Below the pieces are notes generated by a model, which saw only the letters and a list, made by a program, of their open reading frames with translations, made no database searches and had not been told where the DNA came from. A stretch of DNA of 64,000 nt from Salinicola salarius. Its GTDB lineage: Bacteria > Pseudomonadota > Gammaproteobacteria > Pseudomonadales > Halomonadaceae. The DNA is taken from the NCBI RefSeq assembly GCF_002179555.1, contig NZ_NHOU01000004.1:1-64000 (forward strand), given 5' to 3'. The position numbers were made by a program, and so were the translations under genes. The first letter of the stretch is position 1. Each line of letters begins with the position of its first letter. Shown here in pieces: positions 50,128-59,428 of the stretch.

Positions 50128-51135
50128 ATGCAAGTCGTCAATCTCAAATCCCCCGGTGGCCTGGATCAGCTCAAGCTCCACGAGGTCGAAGGCCCCGGCG
50201 AGCCGGGCCTGGGGGAGATCCGGGTTCGCCTTCACGCCAGTTCGCTCAACTTCCATGACTATATCGTCGTCAGCGGCAAATCCCCGACCGAAGAAGGGCG
50301 AATCCCCATGGCCGATGGCGCGGGTGTCGTCGAGGCCGTGGGCAAGGGCGTCACGGAGTTCGCGGCCGGCGATCGTGTCGTCTCCACCTTTTTCCCGCAC
50401 TGGCTCGACGGGCCGGCACGCGTTGCCGACTTCAAGACGGTGCCGGGCGACGGCGTCGACGGTTATGCCCGCGAGCAGGTGGTGCGACCCGCCCAGTGGT
50501 TCACCCACGCCCCCGAGGGTTACACCCATGCCGAAGCCGCCACGCTGACCACGGCAGGGCTGACGGCTTGGCGCGCGCTGGTCGTCGATGGCGGGCTCAA
50601 GGCGGGGGATACCGTGTTGACGCTGGGGACCGGCGGCGTCTCGATCTTTGCGCTGCAGCTTGCCAAGGCGATGGGCGCGACGGTCATCTCCACCTCGTCG
50701 TCCGAGGACAAGATTGCCCGCCTGAAGGCGCTGGGCGCCGACCATACGATCAACTATCGCGAAGAGCCGGAGTGGGGCAAGAAGGTCCAGCAACTGACTC
50801 ACGGGCGCGGCGTTGATCATGTCATCGAAGTCGGCGGCCCGGGTACGCTGCCGCAGTCCATCGATGCCGTGGCCATTGCCGGGCATATCTCGCTGATCGG
50901 CGTGTTGACCGGTCGCGGCGGGGATATTCCCACCTCCAAGCTGATGGCGAAGCAGGCTCGGCTCCAAGGTTTGATCGTGGGTAGCCGTCGGCATCAGATC
51001 GAGATGGTCCGGGCTCTCGAGACGACCGGGATCAAACCGGTAGTCGACTGCTCGTTCTCGCTGGATCGGATTGCCGATGCCTTCCGTCATCAGGAGTCCG
51101 GCAAGCACTTTGGCAAGATCTGCCTGGAGTTTTAA
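50128..51135 (+). CDS. NAD(P)-dependent zinc-type alcohol dehydrogenase
   Basis: A 335-residue MDR protein. It begins MQVVNLKSPGGLDQLKLHEV and has ASSLNFHDYIVVSGKSP, IPMADGAGVVEAVGKGV, the cofactor loop TLGTGGVSIFALQLAKAMGA and ALGADHTINYRE. Despite the family name, zinc-ligand cysteines of classical ADHs are missing, as usual in this group of NADPH-dependent enone/quinone reductases. It is complete at both ends, in contrast to the two related genes at the left edge. It is followed by a strong terminator. Confidence 0.9.
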   Translation: MQVVNLKSPGGLDQLKLHEVEGPGEPGLGEIRVRLHASSLNFHDYIVVSGKSPTEEGRIPMADGAGVVEAVGKGVTEFAAGDRVVSTFFPHWLDGPARVADFKTVPGDGVDGYAREQVVRPAQWFTHAPEGYTHAEAATLTTAGLTAWRALVVDGGLKAGDTVLTLGTGGVSIFALQLAKAMGATVISTSSSEDKIARLKALGADHTINYREEPEWGKKVQQLTHGRGVDHVIEVGGPGTLPQSIDAVAIAGHISLIGVLTGRGGDIPTSKLMAKQARLQGLIVGSRRHQIEMVRALETTGIKPVVDCSFSLDRIADAFRHQESGKHFGKICLEF

Positions 51136-51172
51136 GCGCTTAGAAGGAAGAGATACGAAGCGCTAGAACGAG

Positions 51173-51205
51173 AGCGCCGCCGGGATATCCCTGGCGGCGC
51201 TTTTT
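51173..51205 (+). terminator. Rho-independent terminator between convergent genes
   Basis: AGCGCCGCC and GGCGGCGCT pair across 11 bases (which contain GGGATATCCC) and are followed by TTTTT on the plus strand. Confidence 0.9.
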
Positions 51206-51220
51206 ATCGTCTCGGCGGCG

Positions 51221-52042
51221 TCAGGTATTTGACTTGCGAGAGGCGGGACGCAGGTCGTAATCGAAGTATTGGTGCATCAGGTCTTCGAACGTGCCGTCGG
51301 CGTAGACGCTGTCCAGCGCCTGATTGAAGACTTCGGCCAGTTCCTTGTCGCGGGGGCGAACCGCAATCGCGTTGCCTTTGCCGAAGATCGACTCCGGACG
51401 GTCGATCCGCGGGCCGACCTGAACGAACTGGCTGTCGGCGTTGCCGATCTCCAGCGAGTCCAGCGCGACCGGATAGTTGAGAAACGCCAGGTCCAGGCGC
51501 TGCGACTCCAGGTCCAGCGCGACATCCGCCGCCGTGGCGTAGCGCTGGATATCCAGGGTGTCGGCGTACTGCTGCGTGATGTAGCTGTCCTGCGTGGTGC
51601 CTCGCTGCACGCCCACCGAAAGCCCCTTCAGCGAGGCCGGATCGTCGAGAGAGATATCGCTGCCGCGCCGCGCCACCCAGACCTTCGGCGACATGGCGTA
51701 TGGCCTGGTGAACAGCACCTGGCGTTCGCGCGCCGGCGTGATGCGCATCGATGACATGATGGCGTCGTACTTACGCGAGAGTAGCCCGGGGATGATGCCG
51801 TCCCAGCCCTGAACGACCCACTCGCAGTCGAGTTTGGCACGCTCGCAGAGGATGTTGCCCAGATCGATCTCGAAGCCCGCCAGCTCGCCATCGGCGTTGC
51901 GATACTCGAACGGCGGGTAGGGCACGTCGACAGCGATGCGAACGTGCTGCGGCGTGGCGGCATGCGCACCGCCAGCGAGACCCAGGCCGAGGGCCAGTAC
52001 CGCGAAGGGACGGGCAAAGCGAGCGTTAAAACGTTGTGTCAC
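51221..52042 (-). CDS. Polar amino acid ABC transporter substrate-binding protein
   Basis: A 273-residue periplasmic binding protein of family 3 (SBP_bac_3). Signal peptide RPFAVLALGLGLAGGAHAA precedes VRIAVDVPYPPFEYRNADGELAGFEIDLGNILC, the classical start of lysine/arginine/ornithine-type proteins. CEWVVQGWDGIIPGLLSRKYDAIMSSMRITPARERQVLFT and LKGLSVGVQRGTTQDSYI follow. No permease or ATPase genes are adjacent, so it is an orphan or works with a distant transporter. It faces the terminator at 51173. Confidence 0.9.
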   Translation of the reverse strand: MTQRFNARFARPFAVLALGLGLAGGAHAATPQHVRIAVDVPYPPFEYRNADGELAGFEIDLGNILCERAKLDCEWVVQGWDGIIPGLLSRKYDAIMSSMRITPARERQVLFTRPYAMSPKVWVARRGSDISLDDPASLKGLSVGVQRGTTQDSYITQQYADTLDIQRYATAADVALDLESQRLDLAFLNYPVALDSLEIGNADSQFVQVGPRIDRPESIFGKGNAIAVRPRDKELAEVFNQALDSVYADGTFEDLMHQYFDYDLRPASRKSNT

Positions 52043-52327
52043 GCGGAAAAATCCTTTGTCGATGGGCCTTTCGACGGCCCTTTTCTGCTTGTTGGCGATC
52101 TACCGACAACGGCACCCCGGGGTTGATGGCGCCGTCATCAACATGGTGACGCAGGCGATAGTGAATGACCAGCGACGGCAACGCCGACCGAACACGAAGG
52201 AATTCACCTTCCCAAGCCGCTGGCCAACCTGTAACTTGGCGTCATCGTCGTTTCGATGTCTTCGCACCACCGTGACACGCTCGAGTTGTCGAAACGGCTT
52301 ATTCTGAATTCTGATCGGGAACCTTTC

Positions 52328-52951
52328 ATGCAGACACCTGTGACCGCCTTGTCCGCCGCGACTCGTCAACCGTGGCGCTGGATGCTGCTGCTGGTAATGA
52401 TGCTTTCGCTCTCCGGCTGCGGTATCAACAATATCCCGACGCTCGACGAACAGGTGAAATCGGCCTGGTCCCAGGTCGAGAACCAGTACCAGCGTCGCGC
52501 GGATCTGGTCCCCAATCTGGTGGAAACCGTCAAGGGCTTCGCCAGCCAGGAACGGGAGACGCTGACGGCCGTTGTCGAAGCGCGAGCGAAGGCGACCTCG
52601 ATTCAGGTTGACGCCGATACGCTGAACGATCCTCAGAAGATGCAGCAGTTCCAGCAGGCCCAGGGGCAGCTGACCGGTGCGCTGAGCCGGCTGATGGCGG
52701 TCTCCGAGCGCTATCCGGAACTGAAGTCGAACCAGAACTTCCTGGCGCTGCAATCCCAACTGGAAGGGACCGAGAACCGGATCGCCGTGGCGCGACGGGA
52801 TTTCATTCAGGCGGTCGAGGCCTACAACACCGAGATCCGCACCTTCCCCGGCAAGATCTGGCATAGCGTGCTCTACAGCGACATGCCGATTCGGGAGAAC
52901 TTCGAAGCCACCACGGAGAATGCCGATCAGGCGCCCAAGGTGGAGTTCTGA
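52328..52951 (+). CDS. lemA: LemA family lipoprotein
   Basis: A 207-residue LemA protein. The leader ends in LSLSGC (Cys31), a lipobox. The helical LemA domain shows VKSAWSQVENQYQRRADLVPNLVETVKGFASQE, LSRLMAVSERYPELKSNQNFLALQSQLEGTENRIAVARRDF and EAYNTEIRTFPGKIW. It overlaps the next gene by one base and is thus the first of a lemA-TPM-TPM operon. This trio is common in bacteria; function unknown, perhaps envelope stress or protein quality control. Confidence 0.94.
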   Translation: MQTPVTALSAATRQPWRWMLLLVMMLSLSGCGINNIPTLDEQVKSAWSQVENQYQRRADLVPNLVETVKGFASQERETLTAVVEARAKATSIQVDADTLNDPQKMQQFQQAQGQLTGALSRLMAVSERYPELKSNQNFLALQSQLEGTENRIAVARRDFIQAVEAYNTEIRTFPGKIWHSVLYSDMPIRENFEATTENADQAPKVEF

Positions 52952-53763
52952 TGCGCTGGCCGGTTCGACAATCGTACAAGTGCGCTGCGTCGCTGATGCT
53001 TGGTCTGTGGCTACTGGCCTTCGCGCTGGTCGCCCAGGCGGCGCCGGATTTCCCCGAGCTCACCGGGCGGGTCGTCGACAATGCCGAACTGCTCGACCCC
53101 GCTACCCAATCCCAGCTGACCGATATGCTGGCGGCCCACGAAGAGGCGACCTCCGAGCAAGTGGTGGTGGTCACTCTGCCGAATTTGCAGGGTGAAGCCA
53201 TCGAGGATTATGGCTACCAGCTCGGGCGGCACTGGGGTATCGGCCAGGAGGGCGAGGACAACGGCGCGCTGCTGATCGTGGCGGTGGACGAGCGCGCCGT
53301 GCGCATCGAGGTCGGCTACGGCCTCGAGGGCCGGCTGACCGACGCCCAGTCTTCGATGATCATCAATCAGATCATCACGCCCGCGTTTCGCGAGGGCGAT
53401 TTCGCCGGCGGTATCACCCGCGGGGCCGAGGCGATGGTCAAGGTGCTGGGTGGCGATCCCATGGCGGAAGCGGCGCCGCAGCAACAGCCCGATCGTCAAG
53501 CCTCGCGCCATATCGGTGGCGCGGGCTTCTGGTTCTTTGCCTTGTTCATGATCGTCATGCTGATCGTGCGTAGTGGCGGCGGTGGTGGCGGCCGTGGCGG
53601 AAAACGGCGCCGGCGCCGTGGCGGTTTGGGCGGTTTTCTGCTCGGCGGTGCGTTGGGTAGTGGAATGGGCGGCGGTTTCGGAGGTTCCGGCGGCTTCGGC
53701 GGTGGGGGCTTCGGTGGCGGCGGCGGCGGTTTCGGCGGCGGCGGTGCCTCCGGTGGCTGGTAG
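52951..53763 (+). CDS. TPM domain protein with Gly-rich C-terminus (YgcG-like)
   Basis: A 270-residue membrane protein. Signal peptide (LGLWLLAFALVAQAA), TPM domain (about 30-165: FPELTGRVVDNAELLDPATQ, YGYQLGRHWGIGQEGEDNGALLIVAV, VRIEVGYGLEGRLTDAQS), one membrane helix (GFWFFALFMIVMLIVRSGG) and a glycine-rich end of FGGGG-type repeats. It shares its first base with the lemA stop. TPM proteins are proposed phosphatases or assembly factors in other organisms; no claim is made here. Confidence 0.92.
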   Translation: MRWPVRQSYKCAASLMLGLWLLAFALVAQAAPDFPELTGRVVDNAELLDPATQSQLTDMLAAHEEATSEQVVVVTLPNLQGEAIEDYGYQLGRHWGIGQEGEDNGALLIVAVDERAVRIEVGYGLEGRLTDAQSSMIINQIITPAFREGDFAGGITRGAEAMVKVLGGDPMAEAAPQQQPDRQASRHIGGAGFWFFALFMIVMLIVRSGGGGGGRGGKRRRRRGGLGGFLLGGALGSGMGGGFGGSGGFGGGGFGGGGGGFGGGGASGGW

Positions 53764-53782
53764 ACGACAGGATGACGACAGC

Positions 53783-54418
53783 ATGTCTTTATTGAACGAA
53801 AGCGAACAGCGGCAGGTCGGCGACGCGATCACGCGGATCGAGCGCGACACCGATGCCGAAGTCGTCACTGTCCTGGCACGCCAGGCCGATGACTACACCT
53901 ACATTCCCTTGTTGTGGGCCGGGCTGACGGCGCTCATCGTGCCGGGCGCGCTGAGCGTCATCGCCAACTGGCTGGGTTGGCTGGACGGCATCAGTGCCTG
54001 GTATCTGCTGCTGGTGCAGTGGCTGGTCTTCATCGTGCTGGCGGTGGTGTTTCGGTTGCCGTCGATACTCACGCGCCTGATCCCGCGCCATGTGCGCTTC
54101 TGGCGCGCTTCCAATCTGGCCAGGCGCCAGTTCCTGGAGCAGAATCTGCACCATACCGATGCCGGTACCGGCATGCTGATCTTCGTCTCGGAAGCCGAGC
54201 GCTACGTGGAGATCATCGTCGATCGCGGGATCTCGGCCCAGTTGAGCGACGACACCTGGCAGTCGATCGTCGAAGCGTTTACTGCCCGCGTCAAAGCCGG
54301 CGAGACGCTGCAGGGCTTTCTCGACTGCATCGAGAGCTGTGGCGACCTGCTGAAGACCCATGTGCCGGCGACCCACGAGCGTAACGAGCTGCCCAATCGG
54401 CTGGTCGTGCTCGACTAG
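53783..54418 (+). CDS. TPM domain membrane protein
   Basis: A 211-residue protein, third in the lemA operon. SLLNESEQRQVGDAITRIERDTDAEVVTVLARQADDYTY starts the TPM domain, two membrane helices (LWAGLTALIVPGALSVIANWL, YLLLVQWLVFIVLAVVFRL) are inserted, and FVSEAERYVEIIVDRGISAQLSDDTWQSIVEAF completes it. The ATG at 53783 was chosen; the upstream frame lies in the Gly-rich end of the previous gene. A hairpin terminator follows at 54452. Confidence 0.9.
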   Translation: MSLLNESEQRQVGDAITRIERDTDAEVVTVLARQADDYTYIPLLWAGLTALIVPGALSVIANWLGWLDGISAWYLLLVQWLVFIVLAVVFRLPSILTRLIPRHVRFWRASNLARRQFLEQNLHHTDAGTGMLIFVSEAERYVEIIVDRGISAQLSDDTWQSIVEAFTARVKAGETLQGFLDCIESCGDLLKTHVPATHERNELPNRLVVLD

Positions 54419-54451
54419 GTTTCCCGCGTCGGCACGGCACCCGAATACGAT

Positions 54452-54478
54452 AACGCCACCGTCAATGACGGTGGCGTT
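54452..54478. terminator. Hairpin terminator between the TPM operon and rhlE
   Basis: AACGCCACCGT and ACGGTGGCGTT pair around CAATG. Followed by GTCGTTG on the plus strand, so the T-tract is weak; convergent genes suggest use in both directions. Confidence 0.75.
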
Positions 54479-54507
54479 GTCGTTGATGCCGAGTCAGGCG
54501 TCGCGGT

Positions 54508-55929
54508 TCAGACGTTGCCGTTGGGCGTGCCGCCGCCACTGCGGCGTTGTCCACCCTGGGAACGCCGCCGCCGACGTGCAGGCGCGTCGCCATTGCGGTT
54601 GCCGCTGTCGCCCCGGTTGCCTTCGCCGCGATTGCCACTGGCACCGCTGCGCTGGCCCGAGGATGAGCCACGACCACCGCCGTTGCCGCGTCCGCCCGCG
54701 TTGTTGCCGCGTCCGCCACCGTTACCGCGACGCTGGCCACCGCGTGGCTGACGGCCCTCGTTGTCGTCGACCTTGGGGCCGCCGCCGGGTGTCGGTTCGA
54801 ATCCTTCCACCGCCTCGCTGTTCAGACGCTGGCTGATCAGACGCTCGATGCCGGCCAGTTCCTTCTTCTCGTCCAGGCTCACCAGCGAGACGGCCTGGCC
54901 GCTGGCGCCGGCGCGGCCGGTACGGCCGATGCGGTGGACGTAGTCCTCCGCCACGTTGGGCAGCTCGAAATTGACCACCTGCGGCAGCTGGTCGATGTCC
55001 AGTCCGCGAGCCGCAATGTCGGTTGCGATCAGCGCGCGGACGTTGCCGCTCTTGAAATCGGCCAGCGCCTTGGTGCGCGCGTTCTGGCTCTTGTTGCCGT
55101 GAATCGCCGCCGCCTCGATACCCTGGCCTTCCAGATACTTGGTCAGGCGGTTGGCGCCGTGCTTGGTGCGGGTGAAGACCAGCACCTGCTGCCACTGATG
55201 CGTCTGGATCAGGTGCGACAGTAGCGCCGGCTTGCGGCTCTTGTCCACCGGGTGGACCCACTGCTTCACCGTCGCAGCCGCGGCGTTGCGCGGCGTGACC
55301 GACAGCTCGACCGGATCGTTGACCAGGCCCTTGGCCAGGTTGCGGATATCGTTGGAGAAGGTCGCCGAAAACAGCAGGTTCTGACGCTGCTTGGGCAGCA
55401 CGGCCAGAATCTTGCGGATATCGTGGATGAAGCCCATGTCGAGCATGCGATCCGCTTCGTCCAGTACCAGCACTTCTAGCTTGTCGAAGCGAACCACTTT
55501 CTGCTGATGGAGATCGAGCAGGCGGCCCGGCGTGGCGACGAGAATGTCGACGCCCTGGCGCAGGGTGGCGATCTGCGGGTTGATCTTGACCCCGCCGAAG
55601 ACCACGGCGCTCTTGAGCGGCAGGTGCTTGCCGTAGGTCGCCACGCTTTCGCCCACCTGAGCGGCGAGTTCACGGGTCGGGGTCAGGATCAGGGCACGTA
55701 CCGGGATCTGTGAGCCGCCCTGGGGGCGCTCACCTTGAGACAGGCGGTGAAGAATCGGCAGGGTAAAACCTGCCGTCTTGCCGGTGCCGGTCTGTGCGGC
55801 TGCCATGACGTCTCTTCCCTCGAGGACGGCGGGAATCGCCTGTGACTGAATCGGGGAAGGGGTGTCGTAGCCCTGTTCGGCAACGGCTTTCAGCAACGGG
55901 GCACTAAGGCCCAGTGAGGCAAAACTCAT
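54508..55929 (-). CDS. rhlE: ATP-dependent RNA helicase RhlE
   Basis: A 473-residue DEAD-box helicase. It begins [20 protein letters not shown] and has AQTGTGKT (residues 45-52), [51 protein letters not shown] and [10 protein letters not shown], all standard for RhlE. The C-terminal 80 or so residues are an Arg-Gly-Asn-rich disordered RNA-binding tail ([13 protein letters not shown]-type). RhlE acts in ribosome assembly and RNA decay. The long empty leader region upstream could hold regulatory RNA structure. Confidence 0.93.
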   Translation of the reverse strand: MSFASLGLSAPLLKAVAEQGYDTPSPIQSQAIPAVLEGRDVMAAAQTGTGKTAGFTLPILHRLSQGERPQGGSQIPVRALILTPTRELAAQVGESVATYGKHLPLKSAVVFGGVKINPQIATLRQGVDILVATPGRLLDLHQQKVVRFDKLEVLVLDEADRMLDMGFIHDIRKILAVLPKQRQNLLFSATFSNDIRNLAKGLVNDPVELSVTPRNAAAATVKQWVHPVDKSRKPALLSHLIQTHQWQQVLVFTRTKHGANRLTKYLEGQGIEAAAIHGNKSQNARTKALADFKSGNVRALIATDIAARGLDIDQLPQVVNFELPNVAEDYVHRIGRTGRAGASGQAVSLVSLDEKKELAGIERLISQRLNSEAVEGFEPTPGGGPKVDDNEGRQPRGGQRRGNGGGRGNNAGGRGNGGGRGSSSGQRSGASGNRGEGNRGDSGNRNGDAPARRRRRSQGGQRRSGGGTPNGNV

Positions 55930-56425
55930 TCGGTATTCTCTAGGTCGCGGCGAATGGCGAAGCGAAGCGGCTACGCTCTACCGGGGAATGCCAGTGCTGG
56001 CTGATGCGCCTGGAGGCGGCAAATAGGAGGGTCGTCAACTCTTTCAGCTTCGCGTGACGACGGTCAGACAGGTAACGGCAATGGGAACGCAGCTTAACGC
56101 ATGTGTGCCGCCGCCGCCATCCCGCAACCGCGACTATCGAGAATTGATCCGGCGACTCGTCTGACTCGGAAGGGGAAATGGCTCGGCACCAATGACAAGG
56201 GCTCCAGGCGAAGTAAGGACTGACTGGGGCGACGGTGGGATGTCACTGCGTCCGGCGCTGGCTATGCTGGATCAACATACGCCGTTCGGCCACAACGCCC
56301 GGGTTTCGAGAGCGCCGGTGAAATCGACGCCCTGGACCTGACTTGGTCGCCAGCGTGTCATCGGGTAGCGTCAACCTTGTATCCGGCAGGAAGAGCCCGA
56401 TAACGGATGAACGAAGGAGATAACG
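55930..56425. other. Divergent intergenic region between rhlE and glpQ
   Basis: About 500 bases without any supported gene. Both promoters should lie here. No clear hairpin, repeat or dyad was found by eye; a long rhlE leader is possible. Confidence 0.5.
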
Positions 56426-57586
56426 ATGACCATTGCGACACGTCACTGGCTACTGGCCTGTGGTGTCAGCCTGATACTGCCGATCGGCGTGGCCCAGGCC
56501 GCCGATACCGCCGGCGATGGCGAGCCCCAGGGCTCGACGCTATGTACCAAAATCCCGATACCCTGTGACGCGGTGATCGCCCACCGCGGCGCCTCCTACC
56601 AGGCGCCGGAGTCGACCCGACCGGCCTACCTGCTGGCGCGGGATCTGGGCGTCGACTATCTGGAGCTGGACCTGCAGCGAACCCAGGATGGCGTGCTGGT
56701 GGCGGTTCACGACAACTCGCTGGGGCGCAACACCAACGTCGCCGAGGTATTCCCTGACCGAGCCGACGCGCCGGTATCGAGCTTCACCCTGGACGAGCTC
56801 AAACGGCTCGACGCCGGCAGCTGGTTCAATGCCGCCTATCCGGATCGTGCCCGCGACAGTTATTCGAGTCTCGAGATCCTGACTCTGGACGAAGTGATCG
56901 ACATCGCCGAAGACGGTCGGAATCACCCCGGGCTCTATATCGAAACCAAGGTGCCCGAGCAGTTTCCCGGAATCGAGCAGGACTTGCGTGACAAGCTCGA
57001 GGCGCGGGGCTGGCTCGGCAAGGCAACGAAATCTCGACCCGCCGCCGAACAGGGCGCCGTCAGGGTTGGCGATACGCCGGGTCGCGTGGTGATGCAGACC
57101 TTCTCGAAGGCCAGCCTGCAGGCGCTGGAAGAGGCCATGCCGCAAGTGCCGCGTGTGCTGCTGCTGTGGCTGGGCGAGGGCGGCATCGAGGCTGCGCCGG
57201 GCAAGCCGCAGGGCGACGACGAGAGCACGGCCGACTATTATGCGCGCCAGCAGGTCGCGTCACCCGAGGCATATCGATCCTGGCTCGATTTCGCCAAGGA
57301 TCATGGCGCCATCGGTGTCGGGCCCTCGGCGGTGCAATCCGAGCATGACGGCGCGTTCAGCAGCCAGTTCAGCTACATGGATCTGGCCGAGCCGTGGATG
57401 ATCGGCATGGCCCATGACGATGGCATGCTGGTGCATCTCTATACGGTGGACGAGCCGGCGGACTTCGAGCGTTATCGGCAGCGCGGCGTCGACGGCTTCT
57501 TCACCAACCGGCCGGAGCAGCTGCTGGAGTTCTACGGGCAGCCGTCTCAGGATCAGGACGCCATTCTGAAGCGTTACGGCTACTGA
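56426..57586 (+). CDS. glpQ: Periplasmic glycerophosphodiester phosphodiesterase
   Basis: A 386-residue secreted GDPD enzyme that splits glycerophosphodiesters into glycerol-3-phosphate and alcohols. After a signal peptide (WLLACGVSLILPIGVAQAA) the TIM-barrel shows DAVIAHRGASYQAPESTRPAY with His53 and Arg54, DYLELDLQRTQDGVLVAVHDNSL with Glu80, Asp82 and His95, and GLYIETKVPEQFPG. VHLYTVDEPADFERYRQRGVDGFFTNRPEQL is the usual end. A small GC hairpin (57605-57623) follows. No glpT is adjacent. Confidence 0.93.
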   Translation: MTIATRHWLLACGVSLILPIGVAQAADTAGDGEPQGSTLCTKIPIPCDAVIAHRGASYQAPESTRPAYLLARDLGVDYLELDLQRTQDGVLVAVHDNSLGRNTNVAEVFPDRADAPVSSFTLDELKRLDAGSWFNAAYPDRARDSYSSLEILTLDEVIDIAEDGRNHPGLYIETKVPEQFPGIEQDLRDKLEARGWLGKATKSRPAAEQGAVRVGDTPGRVVMQTFSKASLQALEEAMPQVPRVLLLWLGEGGIEAAPGKPQGDDESTADYYARQQVASPEAYRSWLDFAKDHGAIGVGPSAVQSEHDGAFSSQFSYMDLAEPWMIGMAHDDGMLVHLYTVDEPADFERYRQRGVDGFFTNRPEQLLEFYGQPSQDQDAILKRYGY

Positions 57587-57654
57587 GCGCCGTCGCGACG
57601 TCTCCGGCACCGCGCCGGTGCCGAACATTGATTGTCTACTCGAGGATTTGAATC

Positions 57655-57963
57655 ATGGATGCTTCACGGCCCCAGTCCCAGCCCCGCCCGCAGGCCCAAT
57701 CGAAAGTCCAGGTCGACAACGACCGGGTTCGGGTCACCGAATGGCGCTTCCCGCCGGGTGCCGAAACCGGCTGGCATGCGCATGAGCACGACTATGTCGT
57801 GGTACCCCAGAGCACCGGCAAGCTCGAGCTCGAGACGCTGGACGGCCACACGTTCTCGGTGCTGGAAGCGGGGGTTTCCTACTATCGGGACAAGGGCGCC
57901 GAACATAACGTGGTCAACGCCAACGATGCCGAGTTCGTGTTCGTCGAGATCGAGCTCAAGTAG
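57655..57963 (+). CDS. Small cupin-domain protein
   Basis: A 102-residue single-domain cupin. [34 protein letters not shown] carries the first metal-binding motif (WHAHEHDY), and [28 protein letters not shown] the second (histidine in AEHNV). These are the cupin metal ligands; substrate unknown. The first 16 residues are Gln/Pro-rich. It stands 68 bases after glpQ and 90 bases before the SEC-C gene on the same strand, so a loose operon is possible. Confidence 0.85.
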   Translation: MDASRPQSQPRPQAQSKVQVDNDRVRVTEWRFPPGAETGWHAHEHDYVVVPQSTGKLELETLDGHTFSVLEAGVSYYRDKGAEHNVVNANDAEFVFVEIELK

Positions 57964-58052
57964 CGCTCGCGGGCCGCAAGGCGATGGCGCCGCCACGATC
58001 CGTGGAGGATAATCTCGCTCCGGTTATCCTCCCTTCGTTACGGTATCGCCAG

Positions 58053-58259
58053 ATGACTCAATCTCACGTCCACGGCCCGGACTGTCAGCATGATCACGAC
58101 CACAGCCACGACGCCCCTGGCCACGTCCACGGTCCGCACTGCCAGCATCACCACCACGAACCGCAGGCCCCGGTGCGCAACGCCTTCAAGGACGTGGGGC
58201 GCAACGACCCTTGTCCCTGCGGCAGCGGCAGGAAATTCAAGAAGTGTCACGCCGGTTGA
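58053..58259 (+). CDS. Small SEC-C zinc-binding protein with duplicated His-rich motif
   Basis: A 68-residue protein. The C-terminal [18 protein letters not shown] is the SEC-C zinc motif found at the end of SecA. The N-terminal half is histidine-rich and duplicated: [13 protein letters not shown] and [13 protein letters not shown]. The ATG at 58053 (MTQSHVHGP) gives the compact form; an upstream ATG at 57984 adds unrelated sequence. It may bind zinc or nickel as a store or chaperone; function is unknown. Confidence 0.8.
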   Translation: MTQSHVHGPDCQHDHDHSHDAPGHVHGPHCQHHHHEPQAPVRNAFKDVGRNDPCPCGSGRKFKKCHAG

Positions 58260-58265
58260 AGGCCG

Positions 58266-59180
58266 TCATGGCTTGCCGGCTTCCATCATCGCCTTGAGGT
58301 GTTCGAGAAACGCCTCGGTCGCCGCCGGTAGCGTACGGTTGGCCAGTGTCTGCAGCTCCACGTGGCGGGCATCCATCCCCCCATCGCGGATGGGCACCGC
58401 CACCAGCCGATCGTGTAGTAGCCGATGCCGAATCGAGATTTCGCCGGCCAGTGCAATGCCGCCACCCAGCATGGCGAAATTCACCAGCGCCTCGGTGTAG
58501 TTGCTGGTGAAGATCGATTCGAAGATCAGGTTCTGTTGACTGCAGCAGATATCGAACAGCTGGCGCAGCGTGGTTTCGGGCGGCGGCAGGGCGACCGGAT
58601 GCGGCTGCAGCTGCGCCAGCGTTACCTGTCGTCGACCGGCCAGCGGATGGTCGTGGGCCATCAGTGCCTGAATGCGCGAACGCTGGCGTGACGCCACCTG
58701 GATGTCGCGCTCGGGCGCCAGACTGAAGGTCAAGCCGATATCCGCTTCTCCCTCGCGCACCTTGCGCGTCACTTCGGCCGGCGAACTCACGCTGAGCCGA
58801 AACTGGATGCCCTGATAACGGCGTCGAAACTCGATGATCGTCAGCGGGATGAAATCGACCGCGAACCCTTCCGAACAGGCCAGGCGCACCGTGCCGCGTT
58901 CGAGCCCCTGCAGGGCCTGAATTTCGCTGGCCACGCGTTCGGTTTCCAGTTGCATTCGCCTGGCATGTGCAGCCAGCAGCTCCCCGGCGGCACTCGGCAC
59001 CATGCCTCTGGCGCGCCGTTCGAACAGCTGGGTACCGAGCTCGTGTTCGAGACGTGCGATCTGCCGGCTGATCGCCGAGGCGGCGACATTGAGCCGAACC
59101 GAGGCCTCGCTGATCGAACCGCTTTTGACCACCGTCAGGAAATAGCGCAGGGCGGTTTCCTGCAGCGCGCGGCTATTCAT
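58266..59180 (-). CDS. LysR family transcriptional regulator (divergent from peptide transporter)
   Basis: A LysR protein of 304 residues from ATG 59180 (MNSRALQETALRYFLTVVKSGSISEASVRL); an ATG at 59213 would add 11 residues and neither has an ideal ribosome site. The wHTH includes VAASAISRQIARLEHELGTQLFERR. The sensor domain has GTVRLACSEGFAVDFIPLTI and ALVNFAMLGGGIALAGEI. It is divergent from the dpp-like operon, across a perfect dyad at 59229, and is likely its regulator. Confidence 0.88.
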   Translation of the reverse strand: MNSRALQETALRYFLTVVKSGSISEASVRLNVAASAISRQIARLEHELGTQLFERRARGMVPSAAGELLAAHARRMQLETERVASEIQALQGLERGTVRLACSEGFAVDFIPLTIIEFRRRYQGIQFRLSVSSPAEVTRKVREGEADIGLTFSLAPERDIQVASRQRSRIQALMAHDHPLAGRRQVTLAQLQPHPVALPPPETTLRQLFDICCSQQNLIFESIFTSNYTEALVNFAMLGGGIALAGEISIRHRLLHDRLVAVPIRDGGMDARHVELQTLANRTLPAATEAFLEHLKAMMEAGKP

Positions 59181-59228
59181 CTCCACGAATACCGGACATG
59201 AAATGCTCCCCATTGTTTTTATTAAAGT

Positions 59229-59243
59229 TTGCCGAAATGGCAA
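59229..59243. promoter_or_regulatory. Candidate LysR operator of the dpp-like operon
   Basis: TTGCCGAAATGGCAA has perfect 5-base arms around GAAAT. It lies 48 bases before the LysR gene and 185 bases before the first transporter gene, the usual position of a LysR recognition site. Confidence 0.5.
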
Positions 59244-59428
59244 TGGTTGATTCTAAACATTGTACTTGTGGCATGGATAGGCGTTCGATAGCGTCGAGTG
59301 AAAAGGCGTCGACCCGAAGGCGGTTCAACAACACAACGACAGGGCCGCTGGGGAAGACGCTGCCGGTGATACGCCGGGCTCTCGTCCGATAACAGACTCT
59401 CGTCCAACAACACAAGAACGAGGTTGAT

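Noticed and set aside
57605-57623. Terminator after glpQ
   Set aside because: CGGCACC/GGTGCCG forms a short stem but no U-tract follows, so it was not listed as a terminator.
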